Assembly (NCBI RefSeq): GCF_000092245.1
Contig: NC_014166.1
Location: 1,116,001 to 1,180,000, forward strand
Length of the DNA stretch: 64,000 nt
DNA from: Arcobacter nitrofigilis DSM 7299
GTDB lineage: Bacteria > Campylobacterota > Campylobacteria > Campylobacterales > Arcobacteraceae
Reading direction: 5' to 3'
Shown here: one piece after another, positions 52,760 through 61,111 of the stretch
Layout: each line of letters opens with the position of its first letter
How positions within the stretch are numbered: position 1 is the stretch's first letter
Made by a program: the position numbers and the translations under genes
Notes under the pieces: generated by a model
The model's database searches: none
Told to the model about the DNA's origin: nothing
The model's input: only the letters and a program-made list of their open reading frames with translations

Positions 52760-55369
52760 ATGCTTATTAAAAATAAAAAGAAATACACCTTATCAGATAT
52801 AGAGCGATTATATTCACAAATACCACTTATATTTATAATTGTAATCGCTTTATTATCTTTTCTTATTACTTTTTTTATTTTGGATTCTAAACAAAGTAGA
52901 GAAATAGACCTTTTAAAACAAAAATACTTTTTAAACTATGAATTTACTAAAAAAGAAGAGATAACTACCTTTACCTCTTATATAGATAAAAAACTAAAAA
53001 ATAGCTTCTCTAAAGAAGAGATACACCTTAAAAATATCACTTATAAAGTAGTTGGATTCTTACAAGCAAATGAATTAAAAGATAAGAAAAACTTAGATAA
53101 ATATATAAAGAATATAGAAAATACAAATGATCTAAATATTGTAATTTTTACAAAAGATGATTTGAAAATTTTATATGGTGAAAATTCTATTTTATATTTG
53201 CAAAACCTAATTTATAGTTATAAAGATAAAAAATACAAAGAGTTTATTTTAAAATATATATATTCCCAAGGTAATGATAATCTTCAATATTGGAAAGATG
53301 ATGTTGCACGAACAGTGAGATTGAGTTTTTTTGATAAATTAACTATCAATAATAAAGAGTACTTTATTGGCTCTTTTTCCACAATAAATTCAATCAAAGA
53401 GATTACAAAAACAGCTATTATAAATGCAATTAATAATAAAAATTTCAAAATATGGTTTTATGATATTATCTCTCAAAAGACGTATAATTTTAATGGTAAT
53501 AAAAAATATGAAGATTCAAATGAGATATTTAAAAATAAGAAATATAATAAATCATATGAAATAATAAAACACTATTTGAACAATTTTGATTATAGTGATG
53601 AGTTTAAAAATTTTAGTTATTTTTATGATAAATTTGATTTCTTAGTCTCTGCTTTTTATGATAAAAGTATTATTGAAAATCAGTTAAAAGATACAATTTA
53701 TAAAATTAAAAAAGATTATAGAAACTTACTATTTAGAATATTTATGTATATTTTAGTTGGGGCTGGATTTCTTATCTTACTTACTTATCTTTTTACAAGT
53801 TTTATCAAAAATATTATTACAGAATATAATGATGAACTTGAAGATAGAAGAGTATCTTTAATACATTGGAAAAAAAGATTTGAGTTGGCGATTATTGCCT
53901 CAAATGATGGTTTATGGGATATAGATTTTAAGACTAAAAAAATATATTTTTCAGATAAATGGTTAGATATGTTTGGTTATGAAAAGGAAGAACTACAAAC
54001 CTTCTCTGACTGGTTTGAATTAATTCACAATGAAGATAAAGTAAATGTGGAAAAGCTTTTTGATAAGATATTTGCAAAAGCAGATGATACTTTTATTTGT
54101 GAGTATAGATTGAAAACTAAAAGTGAAGGCTTCAAATGGGTACTTGCAAGGGGTAAATCTTTTCTTGATGAAAACAATGAATTAGATAGAATGTTAATGA
54201 TGTCTATGGATATAGACAAAAATAAAAGAATGAAAAAAGAGTTATTGGATATTGAACTCTTAGTTGAAGATGGGAAAATTGTAATTTTCAAACTTCTCAA
54301 TGATGAGAATTTATCTGTTCAATATATCTCAAATAGTATTCAAACCTTTGGATTTAGTAAAAATATGTTTGAAAAAGAGAATATGAGATTTATGAATCTT
54401 ATTCATAAAGAAGATGTTGCAAATGTGCAAGTAGCTATTAATGCAGCAGTAAAAAAAGATCTTCAAAACTTCACTTTTACTTGTAGAATAATTAATGCTG
54501 CAAATGAAGTAAGATGGATATCTAGTAGGGTAATTCTTATCAAAAATCACTCAGGGCAAGTAAGTCATTTCTATGGGTATTTAAATGATATCACAAAAAT
54601 AAAGTTAAGTGAAGAGGAACTTAAATTAAAAGTAGAAGAGGAACTTGCTAAAAATAGAGAAAAAGATAGAATCCTAATCCAACAAAACAAATTAGCAGCC
54701 ATGGGAGAGATGTTGGGAAATATCGCCCACCAATGGAGACAACCACTCAATAATGTATCTTTGATACTCCAATTTTTAAGGGATAATTACAAAAATAAAG
54801 ATGTAAATGATGAAAAACTTGATAAGTTTATGAACAAGGCAAATAAACACATAGAGTATATGAGTGAGACAATAGATGATTTTAGAAACTTCTATAAGCC
54901 TTCAAAAACTAAAAATGAGTTTTATGTAAATGAGTGTATAGATACCTTACTTTATATGGTAAAAAATCAATATGAAAGCCAAAATATAAAAATAAATTTT
55001 GAGTATGAAGAAGTAAAAATAATAAACTATGAAAATGAACTAAAACAAGCTTTATTAAATATCTTAAATAATGCAAAAGATGCTTTATTGATGAGAAAAG
55101 AGAAAGAAAACTTTGAGGCACATATAGATATAACATTGAAAAAAGATAATGAAAAAATGAATATAGAGATAACTAACAATGGTGGAAATATAGATGAAGA
55201 GATTCTATACAAAATTTACGAGCCATACTTTACAACAAAGTTTGAGATGCAAGGTACGGGAATAGGTCTTTACATGACAAAATCAATTATAGAAACTAAT
55301 ATGAAAGGAAAAATTGAAGTAGAAAATATAAGTGAGGGTGTGAAGTTTATTATCACACTAAATATCTAA
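52760..55369 (+). CDS. Membrane histidine kinase with periplasmic Cache-like sensor and two PAS domains
   Basis: 869 residues. Span 1 (21-42), periplasmic region of about 290 residues (43-330; Lys/Asn-rich, with ILKYIYSQGNDNLQYWKDD in part), span 2 (about 332-352), two PAS domains (about 370-490 with LWDIDFKTKKIYFSDKWLDM; 505-620 with EVRWISSRV and FYGYLNDITKIK), then H657 in IAHQWRQPLNNVS and a HATPase with LNILNNAKDALL, ITNNGGNID and GTGIGLYMTKS. It is followed after 16 bp by an OmpR-type regulator gene, its likely partner. Confidence 0.92.
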   Translation: MLIKNKKKYTLSDIERLYSQIPLIFIIVIALLSFLITFFILDSKQSREIDLLKQKYFLNYEFTKKEEITTFTSYIDKKLKNSFSKEEIHLKNITYKVVGFLQANELKDKKNLDKYIKNIENTNDLNIVIFTKDDLKILYGENSILYLQNLIYSYKDKKYKEFILKYIYSQGNDNLQYWKDDVARTVRLSFFDKLTINNKEYFIGSFSTINSIKEITKTAIINAINNKNFKIWFYDIISQKTYNFNGNKKYEDSNEIFKNKKYNKSYEIIKHYLNNFDYSDEFKNFSYFYDKFDFLVSAFYDKSIIENQLKDTIYKIKKDYRNLLFRIFMYILVGAGFLILLTYLFTSFIKNIITEYNDELEDRRVSLIHWKKRFELAIIASNDGLWDIDFKTKKIYFSDKWLDMFGYEKEELQTFSDWFELIHNEDKVNVEKLFDKIFAKADDTFICEYRLKTKSEGFKWVLARGKSFLDENNELDRMLMMSMDIDKNKRMKKELLDIELLVEDGKIVIFKLLNDENLSVQYISNSIQTFGFSKNMFEKENMRFMNLIHKEDVANVQVAINAAVKKDLQNFTFTCRIINAANEVRWISSRVILIKNHSGQVSHFYGYLNDITKIKLSEEELKLKVEEELAKNREKDRILIQQNKLAAMGEMLGNIAHQWRQPLNNVSLILQFLRDNYKNKDVNDEKLDKFMNKANKHIEYMSETIDDFRNFYKPSKTKNEFYVNECIDTLLYMVKNQYESQNIKINFEYEEVKIINYENELKQALLNILNNAKDALLMRKEKENFEAHIDITLKKDNEKMNIEITNNGGNIDEEILYKIYEPYFTTKFEMQGTGIGLYMTKSIIETNMKGKIEVENISEGVKFIITLNI

Positions 55370-55385
55370 CTTCTAAGGATAACAA

Positions 55386-56096
55386 ATGAGTGAATATATT
55401 ACAAAAGTATTATTAGTTGAAGATGAAGAAGATGCAAGGGAGATATTAAGTTTCTATCTTGATACTGTTTTTGATGAAGTAGAGATTGCTTGTGATGGGG
55501 AAGAGGGGTTTAAATTATACGAAAAAGCACACAATGAAAATAAAATCTTCGACTTAGTTTTGACAGATATCCAAATGCCAAATATGGATGGACTAACAAT
55601 GATTGAAAAGATTACAAACATAAATGAAGACCAAAAGTTTATAATAGTATCAGCCTATAAAGATGAAGAGTATCTTTTCAAATCAATAAATTTAAATGTC
55701 ATATCATATTTTGTAAAACCTTTGGAAGTAAAGAATATGATGGTGATGTTAAAGAAAGTAAAATCAAAAGTTTTAGAAGATAAATCAAATGTAATTGTTG
55801 AAGATGAATTAGTAGTTTTAAATAGTACATATAAATATAATAGAAAAACTAAACAACTTTATAAAAATGATGAGTTGGTTGATTTGACAAAAAAAGAGAA
55901 ACTTCTAATAGAAGCTCTTGCAAAGAATATAAAAGAGATAAAAACAAAAGAATACCTAAAAGAGTTTATCTGGAATGATGCTAATACTTCTGATGCTACT
56001 ATGCGTACGGTTATAAAAAGGGTTAAAGATAAGATTGCTGATGATGATTTTATTGTTTCTAAGAAGGGGTTGGGGTATTTGATAGAGAGAGGGTAA
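55386..56096 (+). CDS. OmpR-family response regulator
   Basis: 236 residues. Receiver domain with VEDEED, phosphoacceptor D61 in LTDIQMPNMDG and the Lys of FVKPLEV; the C-terminal winged helix (about 150-236) shows LTKKEKLLIEALAKN and DATMRTVIKRVKDKI, ending KGLGYLIERG. Partner of the kinase just upstream. The TGAAACA repeats upstream of the kinase gene, and perhaps the palindrome before the TAXI receptor gene, are candidate binding sites, which is inference only. Confidence 0.93.
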   Translation: MSEYITKVLLVEDEEDAREILSFYLDTVFDEVEIACDGEEGFKLYEKAHNENKIFDLVLTDIQMPNMDGLTMIEKITNINEDQKFIIVSAYKDEEYLFKSINLNVISYFVKPLEVKNMMVMLKKVKSKVLEDKSNVIVEDELVVLNSTYKYNRKTKQLYKNDELVDLTKKEKLLIEALAKNIKEIKTKEYLKEFIWNDANTSDATMRTVIKRVKDKIADDDFIVSKKGLGYLIERG

Positions 56097-56193
56097 TTAG
56101 TTATAATATCTAATAAATACATGCTTAGTAGTTACTTTTCAATTTATTTTGCATATAGTGTATTTTTACTAAAAATTTGGAGAAAAAATAAAA

Positions 56194-56733
56194 ATGGCTT
56201 CAGGACTTTCAAATAAATTAACAGGACAAATCGGCGAATTTCTTGCCTGTGCGGAATTAGGAAGAAGAGGTTTTATTGCCACAAGTTTCACTGGGAATGT
56301 TCCAGAATATGATTTGTTGGTTTGTGATGATAAGCTAAATACTTTACCTATTCAAGTTAAGACATCAAGAAGTAATACTTGGCCAAGTAAGGCCAATCAA
56401 TGGTTGGAAATTGAGATTAATGAAGATTCAAAACGTCAGATAAATAAAGGGGAAAAGAAAATAAATAACCCTGATTTGATTTATATATGTATTGTCCTCG
56501 GAAAGGGCAAGAAAGATGACCGATTCTTCATAAGTAAGAAAAGTGATATTCAGGAAGCATGCATTTTAGCATATAAAGAATGGATGGATCCCAAAGATTG
56601 GATTCGTCCAAAGAATTTTAGATCATTAGATAATAGATATGGAGTTGAACATTTGGCTCAGTTTGAAGACAATTGGAATCTCATTCAAAATCAGCTCGAT
56701 GTGATTGAAAACAACAAACCTCTAAGAAATTAG
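56194..56733 (+). CDS. PD-(D/E)XK nuclease-like (DUF4365-type) protein, probably acquired
   Basis: 179 residues. Glu in GQIGEFLACAELGRRGF, Asp in PEYDLLVCD and Q-x-K in PIQVKTSR give the E-D-QxK spacing of PD-(D/E)XK folds. The remainder is rich in Trp and Lys (WLEIEINEDSKRQ, WMDPKDWIRPKNF) and has no named domain. Codon choice is visibly less A+T-biased than in neighbours, it has its own short promoter region, and a repeat copy follows, all suggesting transfer. It might be a restriction-like or DNA-repair nuclease; nothing beside it resembles a methylase or a toxin partner. Confidence 0.7.
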   Translation: MASGLSNKLTGQIGEFLACAELGRRGFIATSFTGNVPEYDLLVCDDKLNTLPIQVKTSRSNTWPSKANQWLEIEINEDSKRQINKGEKKINNPDLIYICIVLGKGKKDDRFFISKKSDIQEACILAYKEWMDPKDWIRPKNFRSLDNRYGVEHLAQFEDNWNLIQNQLDVIENNKPLRN

Positions 56734-56740
56734 TCGATTA

Positions 56741-56828
56741 AAAATCTGGGATATGATACCAATTAATTGTAAATTGAATTATATCACAGAGGTTGAAATT
56801 TCATTTTTTTCTAATATATATTTTTATG
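56741..56828. repeat. Left flank shared by repeat copies 2 and 3
   Basis: From 56741 (aaaatctggg...) to about 56795 the sequence matches 59193-59250 with few changes, then some 30 bp differ before the structured repeat proper begins. Copy 1 lacks this flank. The segment starts 8 bp after the nuclease-like gene stop, whereas its counterpart supplies the last codons of the gene ending at 59218. Confidence 0.7.
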
Positions 56829-57353
56829 CTCATGAAGACTTAGCAGTCTTCGCTTTTCTTACTTTTTGATCTCGAAAAAGTAAGCAAAAAAGACTGCCGA
56901 ATTGATGAAGGCAAAGCTATCTTCCAGTTATATATTTATTTCCTGCCCTGCAAAACTCACTAAAATGACCATTTAGGTCATTTTTTAACGTTCAAACAGT
57001 TTCGGGCTTTACCGAAAATAAACATTTAACTTCCAGCTTCATCAAAGGCAGAAAGAAAAGACGATAGTTTTAACTGCTAGTTTATAAAGTAATATATAGA
57101 CACCAAATAATATTGCTACATCTACAGAAGCCGAACGTTTATTTTTCTCTTTTCTAAATAAGATTGGTAACTGTCTGAGTGTTTAAAAGTTCCTAAATGG
57201 AAGTTTTAATAAACGAGTTTTACCAATGAGAAAAGATAAAAATAGTAAGTGAGGGAACCCGAAGGGCTTCGCAGCTGTAGTTGTTTTTGCTTACTTTTCG
57301 TCAATACAAAAGTAAGAAAGCGGAGAGGTTTACCTCTTCAAGAGAATAAATAT
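56829..57353. repeat. Structured interspersed repeat, copy 2
   Basis: About 525 bp, collinear with copy 1 with scattered changes. The left terminal hairpin is gaagact-TAGC-agtcttc (56834-56851), different in sequence from copy 1 but still paired, while the right end keeps the copy-1 gaggtttacctc form. The inner hairpin is aaaagttcc-TAAAT-ggaagtttt (57185-57207), where copy 1 has ttgc/gcaa in place of ttcc/ggaa. There is no ORF. It fills most of the gap 56734-57435 together with its left flank. Confidence 0.85.
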
Positions 57354-57388
57354 TTTGATTTACATTTTAATACTTTAAGTATATTATC

Positions 57389-57418
57389 TTGACATCATAC
57401 CATACTGTATGGTATGAT
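57389..57418 (+). promoter_or_regulatory. Promoter with embedded TetR operator
   Basis: TTGACA (57389-57394) and TATGAT (57413-57418) are spaced 18 bp. Between and over them lies a perfect palindrome with 11-bp arms atcataccata and tatggtatgat (57394-57404, 57408-57418). The TetR gene begins 17 bp later. Strong candidate for autorepression. Confidence 0.8.
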
Positions 57419-57435
57419 TATCAAAAAGGAACAAT

Positions 57436-57975
57436 ATGAGAAAAGAAGATTGGATGGACTCATCTTTGAAATTAGTTTCAAAACATGGTGTTGATATATT
57501 AAAAATCGATTCGCTCTGTAAAAAATTAAAAGTTACTAAAGGCTCTTTTTATCATCATTTTAAAAGTCACAAAATATTTATTGAAGAGATTTTAGAGTAT
57601 TGGTACAAAACTTTTACAATGGATATTATTGAGAAAAGTAAACAATTTGAAAATAATCCTCTAAAACAAATGGAGTTACTAAATAATACCATATATTCAA
57701 AAGACCTAAATATTGAAATCGAATTTAGAGCTTGGGGTCTTAGAAATGAACTTGTTTTACCATATATGGAAAAGATTGATAAAGAACGAATTTTAATACT
57801 AAGAAATATTCAAGATAAACTTAATCCTAATCTTGATGAAAAAATAAATGAAGAAATGACTTTGTTAATTTATTGTAAATTTCTTGGTACCTTATTTATT
57901 CAACCAAGATTATCAAGTACTAGAAATAAAGAACTTGACGATTTCTTATTAAATTTAGTACTTTCTAGCAAATAA
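57436..57975 (+). CDS. TetR-family repressor of a two-gene membrane cassette
   Basis: 179 residues. The helix-turn-helix shows LVSKHGVDILKIDSLCKKL and VTKGSFYHHFKSHKIF; the C-terminal half is helical and unassigned. It lies directly downstream of a promoter whose spacer and -10 form a long palindrome, and is followed after 26 bp by two membrane-protein genes. All three lie between repeat copies 2 and 3. Most likely it represses this cassette and itself. Confidence 0.9.
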   Translation: MRKEDWMDSSLKLVSKHGVDILKIDSLCKKLKVTKGSFYHHFKSHKIFIEEILEYWYKTFTMDIIEKSKQFENNPLKQMELLNNTIYSKDLNIEIEFRAWGLRNELVLPYMEKIDKERILILRNIQDKLNPNLDEKINEEMTLLIYCKFLGTLFIQPRLSSTRNKELDDFLLNLVLSSK

Positions 57976-58001
57976 AAATTAAAATCAAATAAAGGTATAA
58001 A

Positions 58002-58364
58002 ATGAAAAGATGGATTAGTAAATGGTTAATATTTGTATCAACAGGTCATACTATTGTTGGGTTTTTGTTATTTGGAAATATTTATATGCAAATGTTTTTA
58101 AATGGATTATTTAAAACAGTTAATTCTCCAAGTACTGCTGCTGCAGCATGGTTTTTACTTTTTGGATTTTTGTTGTTTATCGTAAGTTTTCTTATCTTAA
58201 TTATAGAAAAGGATGATGCATTAGAAGTTCCAAACTCAATAGGAATAGCACTTTTTATATTAACTACACTTGGAGTAATATTGATGCCTGCTTCTGGGTT
58301 TTGGTTAGTATATCCTGCTGCAATTGGTATTATATTAAAAAACAAAAAACAAAGATTTAACTAG
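58002..58364 (+). CDS. Four-span membrane protein, function unknown
   Basis: 120 residues. Predicted spans at about 10-30, 48-68 (AAAWFLLFGFLLFIVSFLIL), 78-98 and 100-115. FVSTGHTIVGFLLFG and the following LFKTV, with a P-S-T-A-A-A-A-W-F region, recall the small DUF6463-like proteins that I cannot confirm. AAAGG is present before the ATG. Its stop overlaps the next gene's GTG by one base (TAGTG), so the two are translationally coupled. Confidence 0.75.
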   Translation: MKRWISKWLIFVSTGHTIVGFLLFGNIYMQMFLNGLFKTVNSPSTAAAAWFLLFGFLLFIVSFLILIIEKDDALEVPNSIGIALFILTTLGVILMPASGFWLVYPAAIGIILKNKKQRFN

Positions 58365-59218
58365 TGTTTAAGTTTATAAAAAAACTGTTGGTTTTAGTCT
58401 TTATATTAGTTTTACAGGTATTAATATATTTTATTTTTATAGAACCTATAATTACACAATGGGGAGCTTCAAAAGAAGAAGTATCCATGTCAATGGTGGG
58501 TGATAATGATAATTTAAACATCACATCAACTAGAGCAATACAAATTGATGCAAATAAACATATTATTTGGCAATTACTTATGCAATTAGGTGCTAATAGG
58601 CAAGGTTTTTATAGCTATGATTTTATTGAGCATGAATTAGGAAATGAAGCTCAATATCAAAGTTTAAATACATCTAAAAACACAAATTTAAAAGTAGGAG
58701 ATATTGTTCATGGTTCAAGAAATAAAGGAAGTGCTTTAAGTGTTTACAATTTTCCAGTACTTTATGTAAAACCAGAAGAAAGCCTTGTTTTAGAAAATTG
58801 GGGTACATTTTTAGTAAAAAGTATAAATGAAAAACAATCTCGATTGATTGTTAGAACACAAGAAAAGAAAAGTGTTAATTTATGGACAAGTTTTAAAAAT
58901 CATTTGATTATTCCATTTCATTATATAATGGAACGACGAATGTTATTAGGTCTTAAAATGCACTCAGAACAAAGTAATAAATTTTCACCTAAGAATGACT
59001 TATTATGGTTTGGCGGAGTTGTTTCTTTATTTTGTTTGATTCTGTTGCTTTTTTTCAGACTAAAGGGAATTCTCCTTAAGATTATTATTACATCTTTTTT
59101 TGCTATTTTATGGCAAGTAATAGTATTTTTATTTGAACCTATATTTTTATATAGTGCAGTTTTATTAGTCGTTATATGTTTTATACTTTTTAAAATCTGG
59201 GGGCAGGATACCAATTAA
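58364..59218 (+). CDS. Membrane-anchored SRPBCC-like protein with repeat-derived C-terminus
   Basis: 284 residues from GTG 58364. An N-terminal span (about 6-28), then a SRPBCC/START-like domain (50-190: TRAIQIDANKHIIWQLLMQL, RQGFYSYDFIEHELGNE, VYNFPVLYVKPEESLVLENW given in part), then spans at about 222-240, 244-262 and 264-280. The last eight codons, KIWGQDTN, are encoded by a flank shared with repeat copy 2 (aaaatctggg...), so the original C-terminus was probably changed by repeat insertion or recombination. Coupled to the four-span protein gene; same TetR cassette. Confidence 0.78.
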   Translation: MFKFIKKLLVLVFILVLQVLIYFIFIEPIITQWGASKEEVSMSMVGDNDNLNITSTRAIQIDANKHIIWQLLMQLGANRQGFYSYDFIEHELGNEAQYQSLNTSKNTNLKVGDIVHGSRNKGSALSVYNFPVLYVKPEESLVLENWGTFLVKSINEKQSRLIVRTQEKKSVNLWTSFKNHLIIPFHYIMERRMLLGLKMHSEQSNKFSPKNDLLWFGGVVSLFCLILLLFFRLKGILLKIIITSFFAILWQVIVFLFEPIFLYSAVLLVVICFILFKIWGQDTN

Positions 59219-59281
59219 TTGTGAATTGAATTATGTCACAGAGGTTGAACCTTCACCTTTTTTTTAATGTTAGTTTTAAAT
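59193..59281. repeat. Left flank of repeat copy 3, overlapping a gene end
   Basis: 59193-59250 matches 56741-56795. The gene ending at 59218 uses the first 26 bp as coding sequence. As in copy 2, about 30 diverged bases separate it from the structured repeat. Confidence 0.7.
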
Positions 59282-59843
59282 TCTCATGAAGACTTAGTAG
59301 TCTTCGCTTTTCTTACTTTTTGATCTCGAAAAAGTAAGCAAAAAAGACTGCCAAATTGATGAAGGCAAGCTACCTTCCAGTTATATATTTATTTTCTGCC
59401 CTGCAAAACTCACTAAAATGACCGTTTAGGTCATTTCTTAACGCTCAAACAGTTTCGGGCTTTACCGAAAATAAACATCTAACTTCCAGCTTCATCAAAG
59501 GCAGAAAGAAATCCCTACAGTTCAAACTATCATTTGTAAATTTATTAAGTAAAAGTTTTAACATAAGACAATCAAAAATGCAAATGTCCTTATCCCACCT
59601 TTAGTTCCAACATCTACAGAAGCTGAGTGTTTGTTTTATCTTTTCGGAAAAGGCTTGCAACTGTTTGAGTAAATAAATATGCTAAATGCATATTTATTTA
59701 TGAGTTTTGCAAGACAGAAAAGATAAAACAATAAACGAAGGAACCCAAAGGGCTTCGAAGCCGTTGGTGGTTTTTTGTTTTACTTTTTGCCACCAAAAAG
59801 TGAAGAAGCGGAGAGGTTTACCTCTTCAAGAGAATAAGTATTT
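59282..59843. repeat. Structured interspersed repeat, copy 3 (diverged right half)
   Basis: About 562 bp. The left half (59311-59520) is nearly identical to copy 1; the left terminal hairpin (59288-59305) is of the copy-2 kind. The right half has quite different bases but equivalent helices: gttttatcttttc/gaaaagataaaac (59633-59645, 59717-59729), cttgcaa/ttgcaag (59654-59660, 59707-59713), and a perfect 13-bp hairpin with loop TAAAT (59670-59700). Near the right end actttttgccaccaaaaagt forms a hairpin where copies 1 and 2 have cttacttttc...aaaagtaag, then the shared gaggtttacctc end. No ORF. Confidence 0.85.
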
Positions 59844-59942
59844 TAGATTAAAATACTCTTTTGTTTCAAAATAACACGTTGTTTTATTTTTACAAACTCC
59901 TATATAATGGTATTATTAATACAAATTTTAAAATTTAAAACA

Positions 59943-59968
59943 ATTTTGAAACAATATTGTTTCAAAAT
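59943..59968. promoter_or_regulatory. Perfect 26-bp palindrome upstream of the TAXI receptor gene
   Basis: Arms attttgaaacaat and attgtttcaaaat (59943-59955, 59956-59968) abut with no spacer. A further half-site, ttgtttcaaaat, lies at about 59871-59882. The palindrome is 40 bp before the start codon and probably overlaps the promoter, so it is likely an operator. Its core heptamer TGAAACA also occurs twice before the kinase gene at 52760. Confidence 0.65.
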
Positions 59969-60007
59969 ATGTTATACTTTTCTTGTACAAAAACAAAGGA
60001 GAATAAC

Positions 60008-61021
60008 ATGTTTAAAAATTCGATTTTAAAAAAATTGTTGGCAACTTCAGTAATGACTGCAGCAATGTTAACAGGTGCAAATGCAGCTGAGAGTAAGTAT
60101 GTGATTGCAACAGCAAGTACAGGGGGGACTTATTATCCAGTTGGTGTAGGTATTGCTACAATTGCTTCACTTAAATTAGCAAAAGATCATAAAGTTACGT
60201 TTTCTGCAATTACAAGTGCTGGAAGTAATGAAAATATTGATATGCTTGAAAAGGGTGAAGTTAACTTTGCTATTTTACAAGGACTATTTGGTTCAATGGC
60301 TTGGCAAGGGAAAGGTCAATATAAAGGTCATCCTAAAAAGAACTTAAGATCTATATCTATGTTATGGCAAAATGTTGAGCAATTTACAATAAAAAGTAAA
60401 TATGCAAAAACTGGTAATATAAAAGATATGAAAAATCTTTATGGTGAGAGATTCTCTATTGGTGGAAGAAGTTCAGGTTCAAGAGTTTCATCAGAGACTA
60501 TATTAGAATCACTAGGAATTGATTTCAATAAAATGGACTTACAATATTTAGGATATAGTCCAAGTTCTACTGCGCTTCAAGATGGAAAAGTACAAGGTAT
60601 GACAACACCATCAGGACCTCCAACATCAGCTGTTACAAATGCTTTTGCTTCAATTGGAAATGATAACATAAGAGTATTAGATTTCTCAAAAGATGATTTA
60701 GCAAAAATTGATGCAAATTATCCTGTTTGGACTCCATTTACTATAAAAGCTGGAACTTATCCTGGACAAACAAAAGATATTCATACAATAGCTCAACCAA
60801 ATTTACTTGTTGTTACAAAAGATACACCAGAAGAAGTTGTTTATTTATTAACTAAAACAATTTATGAAAATCTACCATTTTTAAATAGTGTACATAAAGC
60901 AACACTTGCTATGTCTTTACAAAAAGCAATAGATGGGTTACCAATGCCACTTCATAAAGGTGCTGCAAAATACTACAGAGAACAAGGTATTAAAATACCA
61001 GATTCTTTAATCGATAACTAA
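60008..61021 (+). CDS. TRAP transporter solute receptor, TAXI family
   Basis: 337 residues from ATG 60008 with AAAGGAG upstream; an in-frame ATG at 59957 would place a non-signal sequence ahead of the signal peptide. Signal peptide about 1-27 (KKLLATSVMTAAMLTGANAA). TAXI signature near the mature start: ATASTGGTYYPVGVGIATIA (in part), then AITSAGSNENIDML and YGERFSIGGRSSGSRVSSE (in part). Periplasmic receptor for a dicarboxylate or amino-acid-like solute. It is followed by the fused permease gene after a hairpin. Confidence 0.95.
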   Translation: MFKNSILKKLLATSVMTAAMLTGANAAESKYVIATASTGGTYYPVGVGIATIASLKLAKDHKVTFSAITSAGSNENIDMLEKGEVNFAILQGLFGSMAWQGKGQYKGHPKKNLRSISMLWQNVEQFTIKSKYAKTGNIKDMKNLYGERFSIGGRSSGSRVSSETILESLGIDFNKMDLQYLGYSPSSTALQDGKVQGMTTPSGPPTSAVTNAFASIGNDNIRVLDFSKDDLAKIDANYPVWTPFTIKAGTYPGQTKDIHTIAQPNLLVVTKDTPEEVVYLLTKTIYENLPFLNSVHKATLAMSLQKAIDGLPMPLHKGAAKYYREQGIKIPDSLIDN

Positions 61022-61050
61022 AAATAAAGAGAGTCTAACTCTCTTTATTT
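61022..61050 (+). terminator. Intra-operon hairpin between receptor and permease genes
   Basis: Arms aaataaagagag and ctctctttattt (61022-61033, 61039-61050) are perfect 12-bp complements with loop tctaa, ending in a short T run. It begins right after the receptor stop codon and would let most transcripts end there, giving more receptor than permease. Confidence 0.75.
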
Positions 61051-61111
61051 TATATCTTACATAAGTGATTTGAAATCATTTATGTAGCTTATAAACCTAA
61101 GGACAATAATC

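Noticed and set aside
56829-57353. CRISPR or tandem repeat array in the repeat copies
   Set aside because: There are no regularly spaced short direct repeats; the internal similarity is inverted and forms hairpins.
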